A stretch of DNA of 64,000 nt, from NCBI RefSeq assembly GCF_018070345.1, contig NZ_JAGPXX010000001.1, positions 248,001 to 312,000 of the forward strand, written 5' to 3'. Positions 23,411 to 31,762 of this stretch are shown here, piece by piece (within the stretch, counting starts at the first letter, position 1; each line of letters opens with the position of its first letter). The translations under genes and the position numbers were made by a program. The notes beneath the pieces were generated by a model, which saw only the letters and a program-made list of their open reading frames with translations, did no database searches and was not told the DNA's origin. This DNA is from Streptomyces sp. F63 (GTDB lineage Bacteria > Actinomycetota > Actinomycetes > Streptomycetales > Streptomycetaceae).

Positions 23411-24505
23411 ATGACCGCGGCTGCCCGTCACGGCGCGTTCCATCCGCTGCGCGTGGCCGCGGTCGACCGGCTGACCGACGACTCGGTCACCGTCACCTTC
23501 GCCGTGCCACCCGCACTCCGCCCGGCGTTCCGCCACCGCCCGGGGCAGCATCTGACGCTCCGGACGCGGATCGACGGCGCGGAGATCCGCCGCACCTACT
23601 CGATCTGCGCGCCGGTGACCGATCCGGACGGCCCCGCCACCCTGCGCGTGGGCATCCGGCTCGTGGAGGGCGGCGTCTTCTCCACCCACGCCCTCAAGGA
23701 ACTGTCCGCCGGGGACACCCTGGAGGTGATGACCCCGGCCGGGCGGTTCGTCCTCGATCCGCGCCCCGGGACGTATGCCGCCGTGGTCGGCGGCAGTGGC
23801 ATCACCCCCGTGCTGTCCATCGTCGCGAGCCTGCTGGCGCGGGAACCGGAGGCGCGCTTCTGCCTCGTCCGCAGCGACCGGACCACGGCCTCGGCGATGT
23901 TCCTGGAGGAGCTCGCGGACCTCAAGGACCGCTATCCGCAGCGGTTCCAGCTGGTGCAGACCTTCTCCCGGGAGCAGCAGCAGGCCGGTCCGGCCTCCGG
24001 CCGGCTCGACGAGGAACGGCTGGCGGCCCTTCTCCCGGCGCTGCTGCCGGTGGACCGTGTCGACGGCTGGTTCCTCTGCGGCCCGTACGGGCTGGTCGAG
24101 GGCGCCTCCGGGGCCCTGCGCGCTCTGGGGGTCCCGCGCGACCGCGTCCACCAGGAGATCTTCCATGTGGACGGCTCCCCGGCCGGGGAGGGAGCGGCCG
24201 TGGCCGCCGCGGCGGCGCCGGGGCCGGAGGACAGCACACTCGCCGTGACCCTCGACGGCCGCTCCGGACCGGCCAGTCTCCGGAGCGGCGAATCCCTGCT
24301 GGAGACCGTGCTGCGCAACCGCGCGGACGCTCCCTACGCCTGCAAGGGCGGTGTCTGCGGCACCTGCCGGGCCCTGCTGGTCTCGGGAGAAGTGCGAATG
24401 GACCGCAACTTCGCCCTGGAACCGGACGAGCTCGACGCCGGATATGTGCTGGCCTGCCAGTCGCATCCCACCACGGAACGGGTGGAGCTGGACTTCGACC
24501 GCTGA
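23411..24505 (+). CDS. paaE: Phenylacetyl-CoA epoxidase reductase PaaE
   Basis: PaaE passes electrons from NADPH to the diiron centre of PaaA. The 364-residue protein has a FAD-binding domain (RTYSICAPV near residue 60), an NAD(P)-binding domain (VVGGSGITPVLSIVASLL near 125), and a C-terminal plant-type 2Fe-2S ferredoxin domain with CKGGVCGTCRALL and the last cysteine in VLACQSHP. The ATG follows the paaD stop directly. A terminator hairpin follows the gene, so the operon is paaABCDE with no paaG, paaZ, paaJ or paaK attached. Confidence 0.95.
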   Translation: MTAAARHGAFHPLRVAAVDRLTDDSVTVTFAVPPALRPAFRHRPGQHLTLRTRIDGAEIRRTYSICAPVTDPDGPATLRVGIRLVEGGVFSTHALKELSAGDTLEVMTPAGRFVLDPRPGTYAAVVGGSGITPVLSIVASLLAREPEARFCLVRSDRTTASAMFLEELADLKDRYPQRFQLVQTFSREQQQAGPASGRLDEERLAALLPALLPVDRVDGWFLCGPYGLVEGASGALRALGVPRDRVHQEIFHVDGSPAGEGAAVAAAAAPGPEDSTLAVTLDGRSGPASLRSGESLLETVLRNRADAPYACKGGVCGTCRALLVSGEVRMDRNFALEPDELDAGYVLACQSHPTTERVELDFDR

Positions 24506-24517
24506 TCCGGCCCGGAA

Positions 24518-24546
24518 GGGTGCCGGGCGGCAGGGGCCCGGCACCC
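24518..24546. terminator. Terminator hairpin after paaE
   Basis: An 11-bp perfect stem (GGGTGCCGGGC with GCCCGGCACCC) and 7-base loop lies 12 bp after the paaE stop, between convergent genes. Confidence 0.8.
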
Positions 24547-24664
24547 GCGCCGGGGCGGGCGCGCGCCGGGACGGGCACCCCGGGCCGCGCCCGGCGGCAG
24601 CCGCCGGGGACCCGCTGCCGCGGGAGGCTCCGCCACCGGCTCGGTCACCGGCTCGGTCACCGCA

Positions 24665-25510
24665 CTAGCCGCTGGTCAGCTTCGCCAGTGCGGCCTCGCG
24701 CTCGGAGACCTGCGCCAGCAACTGTTCGGCGATCTCCTCCAGGAGCTTGTCCGGGTCGTCGGGAGCCATCTTCAGCATCTGGCCGATGGCGCTCGACTCC
24801 AGCTCCGAGGCGAGGCCGGCCAGCATCTCCTTCCGCTGGGCGAGCCATTCCAGACGGGCGTACAGTTCCTCGCTCCGGTCCAGCGCGCGCTCCACCGGAC
24901 GCGGACCGGACTCCCACTCCTCGGTGAGCCCCCGCAGCGTTTCCTCGTCTCCGAGGGAGTACGCGGCGTTGACCCGCACGATGAAGGCGTCCCGGCGCTG
25001 CCGCTCGGCCTCGTCCCGGGCGAGGTCCGGATGGGCCCTGCGCACCAGCTCGCGGTAGATCCGCCGGGCCTCCTCACTCGGCCGCACCCGGGCCGGCGGC
25101 CGCACCGGCTGCTCGTTGAGCATGGCCGCGGCCTCCGGCGGGATGCCCTCGGAGTCCACCCAGCCGTGGAACAGCTCCTCGACCCCGGGCATCGGCTGCA
25201 CCAGACCGCGCAGCTCCTCCGCCCGGCGTACGTCCTCCGGCTTGCCCGTCCGCGCCGCGACCGCTTCCGCGATCAGGGCGTCCAGCTCGTCCAGCCGGGA
25301 GTACATCGGGCCGAGCCGCTGGTGGTGCAGCCGGGAGAAGTTCTCCACCTCGACCCGGAACGTCTCCACCGCGATCTCGAACTCGATCAGCGCCTGCTCG
25401 GCCGCGAGCACCGCCCGCTCCAGACGCTGGGTGGCCGCCCGCTCGGCCTCGCGCTGCTCGGGCGTGGGCTCGGGCGTGGGCTCGGTCTGCTCGGCTTCCG
25501 GATTCGTCAC
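24665..25510 (-). CDS. Coiled-coil protein with J-domain-like segment
   Basis: The 281-residue cytoplasmic protein starts with an acidic, helical region. Long coiled-coil-like stretches lie at about 20-95 (RLERAVLAAEQALIEFEI onward), and the C-terminal third is again helical (ELYARLEWLAQRKEMLAGL to the end). Between them, residues about 150-200 look like a DnaJ domain: an RRIYRELVRRAHPD helix and HPD loop, then RDAFIVRVNAAYSLGDEETL. The HPD tripeptide suggests it could stimulate a DnaK partner, but no Gly/Phe or zinc-finger region is present. I know of no established function. The GTG start has only a weak ribosome binding site. It lies 87 bp downstream of the DUF2252 gene on the same strand. 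Confidence 0.75.
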   Translation of the reverse strand: MTNPEAEQTEPTPEPTPEQREAERAATQRLERAVLAAEQALIEFEIAVETFRVEVENFSRLHHQRLGPMYSRLDELDALIAEAVAARTGKPEDVRRAEELRGLVQPMPGVEELFHGWVDSEGIPPEAAAMLNEQPVRPPARVRPSEEARRIYRELVRRAHPDLARDEAERQRRDAFIVRVNAAYSLGDEETLRGLTEEWESGPRPVERALDRSEELYARLEWLAQRKEMLAGLASELESSAIGQMLKMAPDDPDKLLEEIAEQLLAQVSEREAALAKLTSG

Positions 25511-25597
25511 CGGTACAGCCTACGAGCAACGCCGGCGCGCCTCCGACCCGCCGTCGGCCGCATTCCGCGCCCGTCCCGCCCGGCCCTCCCCGAAGCC

Positions 25598-27097
25598 TCA
25601 GACTCCCGTCTCCGCCGCGATCCGGCCGCTCCGGACGGCCGCCACGAGTTCCGCGTGGTCCGCCTCCGTGCGGTTCGCGTACGCCACCGCGAAAGCCGCC
25701 ACCGCCTCGTCCAGCTCCTCGCTCCGGCCGCAGTAGCCCGCTATCAGCCGGGGGTCGGCACTGTGCGCGTGCGCCCGCGCCAGCAGCGCACCCGTCATCC
25801 GCCCGTAGTCGTCGAGTTCGGCGGCGGTCAGCGCGGCCGGGTCCACACTCCCCTTGCGGTTCCGGAACTGCCGTACCTGGAACGGCCGGCCCCGTACGGT
25901 GGACCAGCCGAGCAGGACGTCGCTCACCACCTGCATCTGCTTCTGCCCCAGCACGATCCGCCGGCCCTCGTGGCCGGTTTCCGGAGCCGGGCGGCCCAGC
26001 CGCGGATCCAGCGCCGCCTTCTCCGCGTACGGCAGCAGCGCCGACGGCCTGGCCTCCTTCACCTGGAGGACGAGGGGCGCCGCCCGGTGGTCCAGCAGCA
26101 GCACCACATAGGACCGCAGCCCGACACTGCCGGTGCCCACCACCCGGAACGCCACATCCTGCACCGTGAAACGCGCGAGCAGGGGCAGCCGGTCCCCGGG
26201 CAGCGTCCCCAGATACTCGCCCAGTGAGCCCGCCACGGCAGCGGCCTCCTCGTCCGCCACCCGCCGCAGCACCGGCGGAGCGTCCGTGAAACGCCGGGAG
26301 CCGTCGGGCAGCCGCTCCGTGGACTTGGCGGCGAACCGCGCGCTCGTGTTGCGCCGCGCCTTCTCCGAGACCCGCTCCAGCGTGCCCAGCAGATCGTGGG
26401 CATCGGTGTGCGAGACGAGTTCCTCGTCCGCGATGGCGTTCCAGGCGTCCAGTACCGGGAGCTTCGCCAGCAGCCGCATCGTCCGCCGGTAGGAGCCGGC
26501 GGCGTCGTACGCGGCGGCGCGGCAGCTGTCCTCATCGGCCCCGCCCTGCCGTCCCGCCAGTACCAGCGAGGCCGCGAGCCGCTTGAGATCCCACTCCCAG
26601 GGGCCGTGCGCCGTCTCGTCGAAGTCGTTGATGTCGATGACCAGTCCGCCCCGGGCGTCGCCGTACAGGCCGAAGTTCGCCGCGTGGGCGTCACCGCACA
26701 GCTGGGCGCCGATCCCGCTGACCGGCGTGGCCGCCAGGTCGTGCGCCATCAGCGCGGCGGAGCCGCGCAGAAAGGCGAAGGGACTCGCGGCCATCCGGCC
26801 CACCCGGATCGGGGTCAGCTCCGGCAGCCGGCCGGCGTTCGACTCCTCCACCGCGCGGACCGCACCCGGCCGCTCCGGCCCGGAGGGCAGCCCGCCGTGC
26901 GCCGAGCGCGGTGCCCGCTCCCGCAGTTCCTTCCCCAGCCGCTTGGGGGAGACCACGGCATCCACCCGGGGCGCCAAACCCGGCACCACCGGAATCCGGC
27001 GGTGCCCCGGCCGCTCCCGCCGCGGCTCCGCCCCGGCCGGCTCGGCCTCCACCCCGGCCCGTGTCTCCACCGGCCCGTCGGCGCACGTCTCCGCCAT
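25598..27097 (-). CDS. DUF2252 family protein (kinase-like fold)
   Basis: The 499-residue protein matches the DUF2252 family, which has distant similarity to aminoglycoside phosphotransferase-type kinases. Conserved stretches are RMAASPFAFLRGSAALMAHD, QLCGDAHAANFGLYG (resembling the catalytic loop HGDxxxxN), DINDFDETAHGPWEWDLKRLA and GRPFQVRQFRNRKGSVD. The likely metal/ATP-binding Asp is in IDINDFD. The biological substrate is unknown. I chose the ATG at 27097, preceded by GGAGG and ACAGGA. A TTATCCACA box lies 100 bp upstream on the coding strand. Function beyond the family assignment is not inferable. Confidence 0.88.
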   Translation of the reverse strand: MAETCADGPVETRAGVEAEPAGAEPRRERPGHRRIPVVPGLAPRVDAVVSPKRLGKELRERAPRSAHGGLPSGPERPGAVRAVEESNAGRLPELTPIRVGRMAASPFAFLRGSAALMAHDLAATPVSGIGAQLCGDAHAANFGLYGDARGGLVIDINDFDETAHGPWEWDLKRLAASLVLAGRQGGADEDSCRAAAYDAAGSYRRTMRLLAKLPVLDAWNAIADEELVSHTDAHDLLGTLERVSEKARRNTSARFAAKSTERLPDGSRRFTDAPPVLRRVADEEAAAVAGSLGEYLGTLPGDRLPLLARFTVQDVAFRVVGTGSVGLRSYVVLLLDHRAAPLVLQVKEARPSALLPYAEKAALDPRLGRPAPETGHEGRRIVLGQKQMQVVSDVLLGWSTVRGRPFQVRQFRNRKGSVDPAALTAAELDDYGRMTGALLARAHAHSADPRLIAGYCGRSEELDEAVAAFAVAYANRTEADHAELVAAVRSGRIAAETGV

Positions 27098-27196
27098 GTC
27101 CTGTCGCCTCCCCCGCCACGCGAACGCCGTCCGACACCGGCGCCCGTCCTCGACTGCCCCGACCGTACCCCCGCCCGCCGCCACCGGGCACTCCCC

Positions 27197-27205
27197 TGTG
27201 GATAA
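27197..27205 (-). promoter_or_regulatory. TTATCCACA box upstream of the DUF2252 gene
   Basis: TGTGGATAA on the plus strand reads TTATCCACA toward the DUF2252 gene, 100 bp before its start. It matches the box at 20638, which shows that this motif is not limited to the phenylacetate promoters. Confidence 0.35.
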
Positions 27206-27331
27206 CTCTTCCACCGGGCCCCGGGCCCCGGGCCCCTCCGGCCTGCGGAACTCCCCGCGCCCGCCGGACGCCGGACGCCGGACACCGGTCGGGACCCGCG
27301 GAATTCCCGGGAGAAGCCGCGCCCGCGCCGT

Positions 27332-27994
27332 CTACGCCCCCAGACCGGCGTCCCGGGCCAGCAGCGCCGCCTGGACCCGGTTCTCACAGCCGAGCTTCGC
27401 CAGGATGCGGCTGACGTACGTCTTCACCGTCGCCTCGCTCATATGGATGCGCGCCCCCGCGTCCGCGTTGGAGAGCCCCTCGCCCAGCAGGGCCAGCACC
27501 TCGCGCTCCCGCTCGGTCAGCGTTTCCAGGCGGCGCCGCGCCTCCTCCGCCCGTGCGGACGCGCGGTCCGCTCCCGCCGACGCCAGCGAGTCCACGACAT
27601 GCCGTGTCGCCGCCGGTGACAGATAGGCGTCTCCCGCGGCCGCCGCCCGCACCGCCCGGATCAGCTCCCCCGGAGCCGAGTCCTTCAGGAGGAATCCGGC
27701 CCCGCCCGTTCCCAGCGCCCGCAGGACGTTCTCCCGCTCCCCGAAGGTGGTGAGCACGAGCACCCGGGCGGCCGGTGCGGCCCGCCGCAGCTCGGGGAGG
27801 GCCGACAGGCCGTCCATCACCGGCATCTGAAGGTCCAGCAGGACCACGTCGACGCCGTGCGCACGGGCCAGTCCGACCGCCTCCCGGCCGTTGCCCGCTT
27901 CCGCCACGACGTCGATACCGGGGTCCGAGGTGAGAATCATTCTGATGCCCGCTCTGATGAGCGGCTCGTCGTCGACGACGAGGACCTTGATCAC
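27332..27994 (-). CDS. NarL/LuxR family response regulator
   Basis: The 220-residue protein has an N-terminal receiver domain (KVLVVDDEPLIRAGIRMIL, phospho-acceptor Asp 54 in VVLLDLQMPVMDG, conserved Lys in GFLLKDSAP) and a C-terminal LuxR helix-turn-helix (LTEREREVLALLGEGLSNAD then ATVKTYVSRILAKLG). I chose the GTG at 27994 because AGGAGAG precedes it by five bases. It lies about 120 bp downstream of the histidine kinase gene on the same strand and is its obvious partner. Target promoters are not identifiable. Confidence 0.93.
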   Translation of the reverse strand: MIKVLVVDDEPLIRAGIRMILTSDPGIDVVAEAGNGREAVGLARAHGVDVVLLDLQMPVMDGLSALPELRRAAPAARVLVLTTFGERENVLRALGTGGAGFLLKDSAPGELIRAVRAAAAGDAYLSPAATRHVVDSLASAGADRASARAEEARRRLETLTEREREVLALLGEGLSNADAGARIHMSEATVKTYVSRILAKLGCENRVQAALLARDAGLGA

Positions 27995-28114
27995 AGCTCT
28001 CCTGTCCGACGGCCGTTTCCCCGAGCGGCGCCCCCGAAGGCGCGCCCGCATCCGATTCCGGGCGGGACCGCGGCGCACCGTGCCCGCGCGGCCGCGCCGC
28101 CCCGCACGGGCCGG

Positions 28115-30031
28115 CTACAGCCGGGCGTCGTAGGCCCGCTTCTCGACCAGTCTTCCGTCCCGGAAGCAGAAGCGGAACGCCGGATCGACATTCCAGTCCG
28201 ACGAGGACTCGGTGGACAGCAGCGCCAGGCAGCGGGAACCCTCCGGCCGGCGCGGTCCCTGCTCCTCCAGCCCGTCCGTCAGCCACGGACTCCCGTCCGG
28301 CAGTCGCTTCCGCACCGCCGCCTCGGAGTCCCCCACCCGCACCGACCGATACGTCCCGGGCGAGATCATCGACTCGTCCAGCGCCTGGACCAGCTTGACG
28401 ACGCCATACCCGAGCAGACCGGCCATCACCACCAGCAGCAGTACGGCGATCCCGCAGCCGGCGGCCACGCCCCCGGCCCTGCTCCCGCCGCGGGTCGCGC
28501 CGGAGACCTCCCGCGGCGGCCCGTACGAGCCGGGATCCGCGGTACCGGCGGTCCCGGCGGCCGCACCCGGGGCGGGAAGGACGGCCGGACCGGCAGGCAC
28601 CGCCCCGCCCGCTCCGCGGGACTCCGCCGCCACCGCACTCACGGCGCCGTACGCGCCCGCCGGGCCCGCTCCGGCGCTCACGCCCCGTTCCCGGGCCGCT
28701 CCCGGCTCCGGTTGGTACGGCAGCACGCCCGCCAGCCGGAAGCCGCCGCCCTCCACCGGGCCGGCGTGCACCATCCCGCCGACCAGCCGGGCCCGTTCCC
28801 GCAGTCCGGGGAGTCCCTGCCCGCCGCTCACCTCGCTGCCGACCGGAGCCGCCACCGGCAGGACCGCACCGCCCGCCGCACCCCCCGCCGCACCGTCACC
28901 GTGCCCACGGTGCCCGCCGCGGCCGCCGTCCGGCCCCGTCCCCATGGCTCCGGCGGCCACCGGGACGGGCCCGGCCACCGGCACCGGTCCGTTGGCCACC
29001 TCGACCACCAGCGAGTCCGGCTCGTACCGCAGCTGCACGGTGATCGGGGCACCCGGCGCGTGCTTGTGCGCGTTCGTCAGCCCTTCCTGCACGATCCGGT
29101 ACGCCGCGTGCCCCGCAGCCGGCGGCAGTTCCCGCGGCTCGCCCGAGCGCACCAGTCCGACCGGTGTCGCGGCGCCCCTCGACGCCTCCACCAGCCCCTC
29201 GACGCCCGCCACACCGCGGGCCGCCGGCTGTGCGTCCGCGGCCGGTTCCGGGCCTTCCGTACCGTCCCGCAGAATCCCCACGGCCTCGCGCAGCTCGTGC
29301 ATCGCGGCCACCGACGCCTCGCGCAGCACGCCCACCGCTTCGCGCTGCCGTCCCGTCAGCTCGCGGTCCACCTCCAGCGCCCCGGTGTGGACGGCGATCA
29401 GCGCGAGCTGGTGGCCGAGGCTGTCGTGCATGTCCTGCGCGATGCGCTGCCGTTCCCGCAGCCGCGCCTGCCGTACGACCATGGCGCGCTCGCGCAGCAG
29501 CTGGGCGTTGTGCTCGCGCAGGGTGTGCAGCAGCGTGCGGCGCTGCGACCAGTAACGGCTGGCAAGGCCGGGCACCACCGTCGTCGCCAGGAAGAAGACG
29601 GCGGAGAAGACGATCAGGACCGGCAGCGCGGTCCCGAACCCCGGGTTCTCGTCCAGCACCGTCAGCCCCGTGCTCAGGACGAACGCCGCGCCGAACGCCC
29701 CCAGGGCCCGGCCCACCCCCTCGATCCGCCGGCCCGCGGACCAGCCCGCGGCCATCAGCAGCGGAGTGAACCCGGGAAGGACGCCGGACAGGGCGGCGGC
29801 GACCACCAGCACCGTCGCCGGCAGCGCCCGCCGCAGCAGGGACAGCAGGGCCACCGCGAGCGCGGCGGCCGCCACACGGAGACCCCCGGCGTCCCCCAGC
29901 GCCTCCATCCCGGCTCCGGACAGCGCCAGCAGCGCGGCCAGTACCAGCTCCCCCGCGATCCGCCGCCCCGGCCAGTCGGCCCGCACGAACAGCAGTTTCC
30001 GGGCGTCCCGCACCCTCTCCCGTACGTCCAC
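28115..30031 (-). CDS. NarL-type sensor histidine kinase with membrane-tethered C-terminal domain
   Basis: The 638-residue protein has several N-terminal membrane helices (about 27-155), a HisKA_3 dimerisation domain with the phospho-acceptor His 202 in RQRIAQDMHDSLGHQLALI, and an HATPase domain. In that domain the N box is EGLTNAHKHAPG and the G box GGQGLPGLRERARLVGG, with a Gly-rich insert between them. Unusually, a Pro/Ala/Gly-rich linker, another membrane helix (about 520-546, VLLLVVMAGLLGYGVV) and about 85 extracytoplasmic residues follow. That tail, with YRSVRVGDSEAAVRKRLP and FRFCFRDGRLVEKRAYD, recalls the BamE/SmpA fold. The GTG start has a weak ribosome binding site. The kinase works with the response regulator just downstream; the signal is unknown. 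Confidence 0.9.
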   Translation of the reverse strand: MDVRERVRDARKLLFVRADWPGRRIAGELVLAALLALSGAGMEALGDAGGLRVAAAALAVALLSLLRRALPATVLVVAAALSGVLPGFTPLLMAAGWSAGRRIEGVGRALGAFGAAFVLSTGLTVLDENPGFGTALPVLIVFSAVFFLATTVVPGLASRYWSQRRTLLHTLREHNAQLLRERAMVVRQARLRERQRIAQDMHDSLGHQLALIAVHTGALEVDRELTGRQREAVGVLREASVAAMHELREAVGILRDGTEGPEPAADAQPAARGVAGVEGLVEASRGAATPVGLVRSGEPRELPPAAGHAAYRIVQEGLTNAHKHAPGAPITVQLRYEPDSLVVEVANGPVPVAGPVPVAAGAMGTGPDGGRGGHRGHGDGAAGGAAGGAVLPVAAPVGSEVSGGQGLPGLRERARLVGGMVHAGPVEGGGFRLAGVLPYQPEPGAARERGVSAGAGPAGAYGAVSAVAAESRGAGGAVPAGPAVLPAPGAAAGTAGTADPGSYGPPREVSGATRGGSRAGGVAAGCGIAVLLLVVMAGLLGYGVVKLVQALDESMISPGTYRSVRVGDSEAAVRKRLPDGSPWLTDGLEEQGPRRPEGSRCLALLSTESSSDWNVDPAFRFCFRDGRLVEKRAYDARL

Positions 30032-30160
30032 GGGGCCACGCTAGGCAGCGGGCCGTCCCGGCGACACCGTCTTTCGTCGCGGTCACGCGCAACGAAAGTC
30101 GTCCCGGGGGGCACCATCGGCCCGCCCCGCAGGACGCCCGGAGGCCGGAAGGACTCCATT

Positions 30161-30223
30161 TCGACATGCTTCTATGTTGACGGTCTTCGATTCAGGCCTC
30201 ACTCTTGATTCCACGAGCATCAA
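30161..30223 (+). promoter_or_regulatory. arsM promoter with two ArsR-type inverted repeats
   Basis: TCGACAT-N6-ATGTTGA (30161-30180) is a typical ArsR/SmtB operator. It overlaps TTGACG (30177-30182), a -35 box 17 bp from CACTCT (30200-30205). A second inverted repeat, TTGAT-N9-ATCAA (30205-30223), covers the likely start of transcription. Confidence 0.6.
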
Positions 30224-30249
30224 TACAGACCAGATCGAGGGGAGTCCCC

Positions 30250-31065
30250 ATGAGTGACCGGTCCGACCTGCGCGAGACCGTCCGTGCCGGATACGCCGCC
30301 GCCGCGCTCCAGGTGACCGGGGGCGGCACGGCGTGCTGCGGATCCGGGTCCACGGAGATCGACGAGAGCTTCGGCGCCCGCACCTACGGCGCCGAGGACC
30401 TCGCGGCACTCCCCGAGGACGCGGTGGCGGCCTCCCTCGGCTGCGGCAACCCGCTGGCGGTCGCCGAGCTCCGCGCAGGCGAGCGGGTGCTGGACCTGGG
30501 CTCGGGCGGCGGCATCGACGTCCTGCTCTCCGCGCGCCGGGTCGGGCCGGGCGGCAAGGCCTACGGGCTGGACATGACCGAGGAAATGCTGGCCCTCGCG
30601 CTGGCCAACGCCGAGAAGGCCGGCGCCCGCAACGCCGAGTTCCTGAAGGGCACCATCGAGTCCATCCCGCTGCCCGCCGGCACCATCGACGTCGTGATCT
30701 CCAACTGTGTGATCAACCTGTCCGTGGACAAGCCCGCCGTCTTCGCCGAGATGTTCCGCGTCCTGAGGCCCGGCGGGCGCATCGGCATCTCGGACGTGGT
30801 GGCCGAGGACCACCTCACCCCCGAGCAGCGCGCCGAGCGCGGCAACTACGTGGGCTGCATCGCCGGGGCACTGTCCTACGCCGAGTACCGCGCGGGGCTG
30901 GAGGCGGCCGGGTTCGGCGCCGTCGAGATCACCCCGGCGCACGACGTCGCCGAGGGGATGCGGTCCGCCATCATCCGGGCGGTCAAGCCCGCGGACGCCC
31001 AGGGCGCCCCGGCGGCCACCGGCACGGCGGCCGCAGCCGCCGGGGGCGGCTCCTGCTGCGGCTGA
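30250..31065 (+). CDS. arsM: Arsenite S-adenosylmethionine methyltransferase ArsM
   Basis: ArsM methylates trivalent arsenic with SAM, giving less toxic or volatile species. The 271-residue protein has SAM motif I VLDLGSGGGID at 80-90 and the substrate-binding cysteines C65 (ASLGCGNPLA), C153 (SNCVINLS) and C203 (YVGCIAG). It also has C29-C30 near the N-terminus, the region where a further As-ligand cysteine occurs, and a C-terminal SCCG. The start at 30250 (MSDRSDLRETV) follows GAGGGGAG; the longer frame reads into the operator. It is transcribed alone toward arsC, with its own ArsR-type promoter. The arsenic function is well supported by motifs and neighbours. Confidence 0.95.
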   Translation: MSDRSDLRETVRAGYAAAALQVTGGGTACCGSGSTEIDESFGARTYGAEDLAALPEDAVAASLGCGNPLAVAELRAGERVLDLGSGGGIDVLLSARRVGPGGKAYGLDMTEEMLALALANAEKAGARNAEFLKGTIESIPLPAGTIDVVISNCVINLSVDKPAVFAEMFRVLRPGGRIGISDVVAEDHLTPEQRAERGNYVGCIAGALSYAEYRAGLEAAGFGAVEITPAHDVAEGMRSAIIRAVKPADAQGAPAATGTAAAAAGGGSCCG

Positions 31066-31105
31066 CGGGGCCGCGCCACCCCGCCCCGGACCCGAGGCCG
31101 GCGCC

Positions 31106-31127
31106 CCGGGGCGGGCGCCCGCCCCGG
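31106..31127. terminator. GC palindrome between arsM and arsC
   Basis: A perfect 22-base palindrome (CCGGGGCGGGC followed by its complement) lies 41 bp after arsM in the convergent arsM-arsC interval. It would fold to a strong stem and is the likely terminator. Confidence 0.6.
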
Positions 31128-31210
31128 AGGAAATCCGCTGGTCCGGCGGACGGCGGCTCAACCGCGGGGGACGGCGGCGGAGACGGCCCGCCCCGGTCCG
31201 CCCGCGGCGC

Positions 31211-31624
31211 TCAGGCCGCCGGGTCCGGGGCGATCTCGGCGATCAGGCCCTCGATCCGGTTCCTGATCTCGTCCCGGATGGGCCGCACGGCGTCGACGCC
31301 CTGCCCGGCCGGGTCGTCCAGCTTCCAGTCCAGGTAGCGCTTGCCGGGGAAGACGGGGCAGGTGTCGCCGCAGCCCATGGTGATCACGACGTCGGATGCC
31401 TTCACCGCGTCCACGGTCAGCACCTTGGGCACCTCCGCGGACATGTCGATGCCCACCTCGCGCATGGCTTCCACGGCGGCGGGGTTGACCTCGCCGGCGG
31501 GCTGTGAACCGGCGGAGCGGACCTCGACGCGGTCCCCCGCGAGGTGGGTCAGCCAGGCGGCGGCCATCTGGGAGCGGCCGGCGTTGTGGACGCAGACGAA
31601 GAGCACGGAGGGCTTGTCGGTCAT
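31211..31624 (-). CDS. arsC: Arsenate reductase ArsC, LMW phosphatase fold
   Basis: The 137-residue protein reduces arsenate to arsenite. It has the P-loop CVHNAGRSQMAAAW with the nucleophilic Cys at about residue 11, and the later cysteines in MGCGDTCPVFPG that take part in the disulfide cascade of the thioredoxin-coupled type. The ATG at 31624 (MTDKPSVLF) is preceded by AGAGAG; an upstream extension would be encoded by a microsatellite and is rejected. It is divergent from arsR, so the intergenic ArsR site can control both. The reducing partner (thioredoxin or mycothiol) is not encoded here. Confidence 0.94.
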   Translation of the reverse strand: MTDKPSVLFVCVHNAGRSQMAAAWLTHLAGDRVEVRSAGSQPAGEVNPAAVEAMREVGIDMSAEVPKVLTVDAVKASDVVITMGCGDTCPVFPGKRYLDWKLDDPAGQGVDAVRPIRDEIRNRIEGLIAEIAPDPAA

Positions 31625-31680
31625 CACAGGTTCTCTCTTGCCGTAGGGGCGGACCGTGCCGGAGCGCACAGGTGCGACGC

Positions 31681-31722
31681 CCAGACCCAGACCCAGACCC
31701 AGGGCCGGGGCCGGGGCCGGGG
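31681..31722. repeat. Two adjacent hexanucleotide microsatellites in the arsC-arsR interval
   Basis: CCCAGA repeated about four times is followed directly by GCCGGG repeated three times. The array lies between the divergent arsC and arsR starts and may vary promoter spacing by slippage. Confidence 0.8.
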
Positions 31723-31741
31723 CCAGTGGCATCATCCGGCA

Positions 31742-31759
31742 CTGATGTGAAAGTATCAG
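31742..31759. promoter_or_regulatory. Probable ArsR operator in front of arsR
   Basis: CTGAT-N8-ATCAG is an inverted repeat ending three bases before the arsR ATG. It resembles TTGAT-N9-ATCAA at arsM and sits in the position expected for autorepression. Confidence 0.5.
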
Positions 31760-31762
31760 CCC

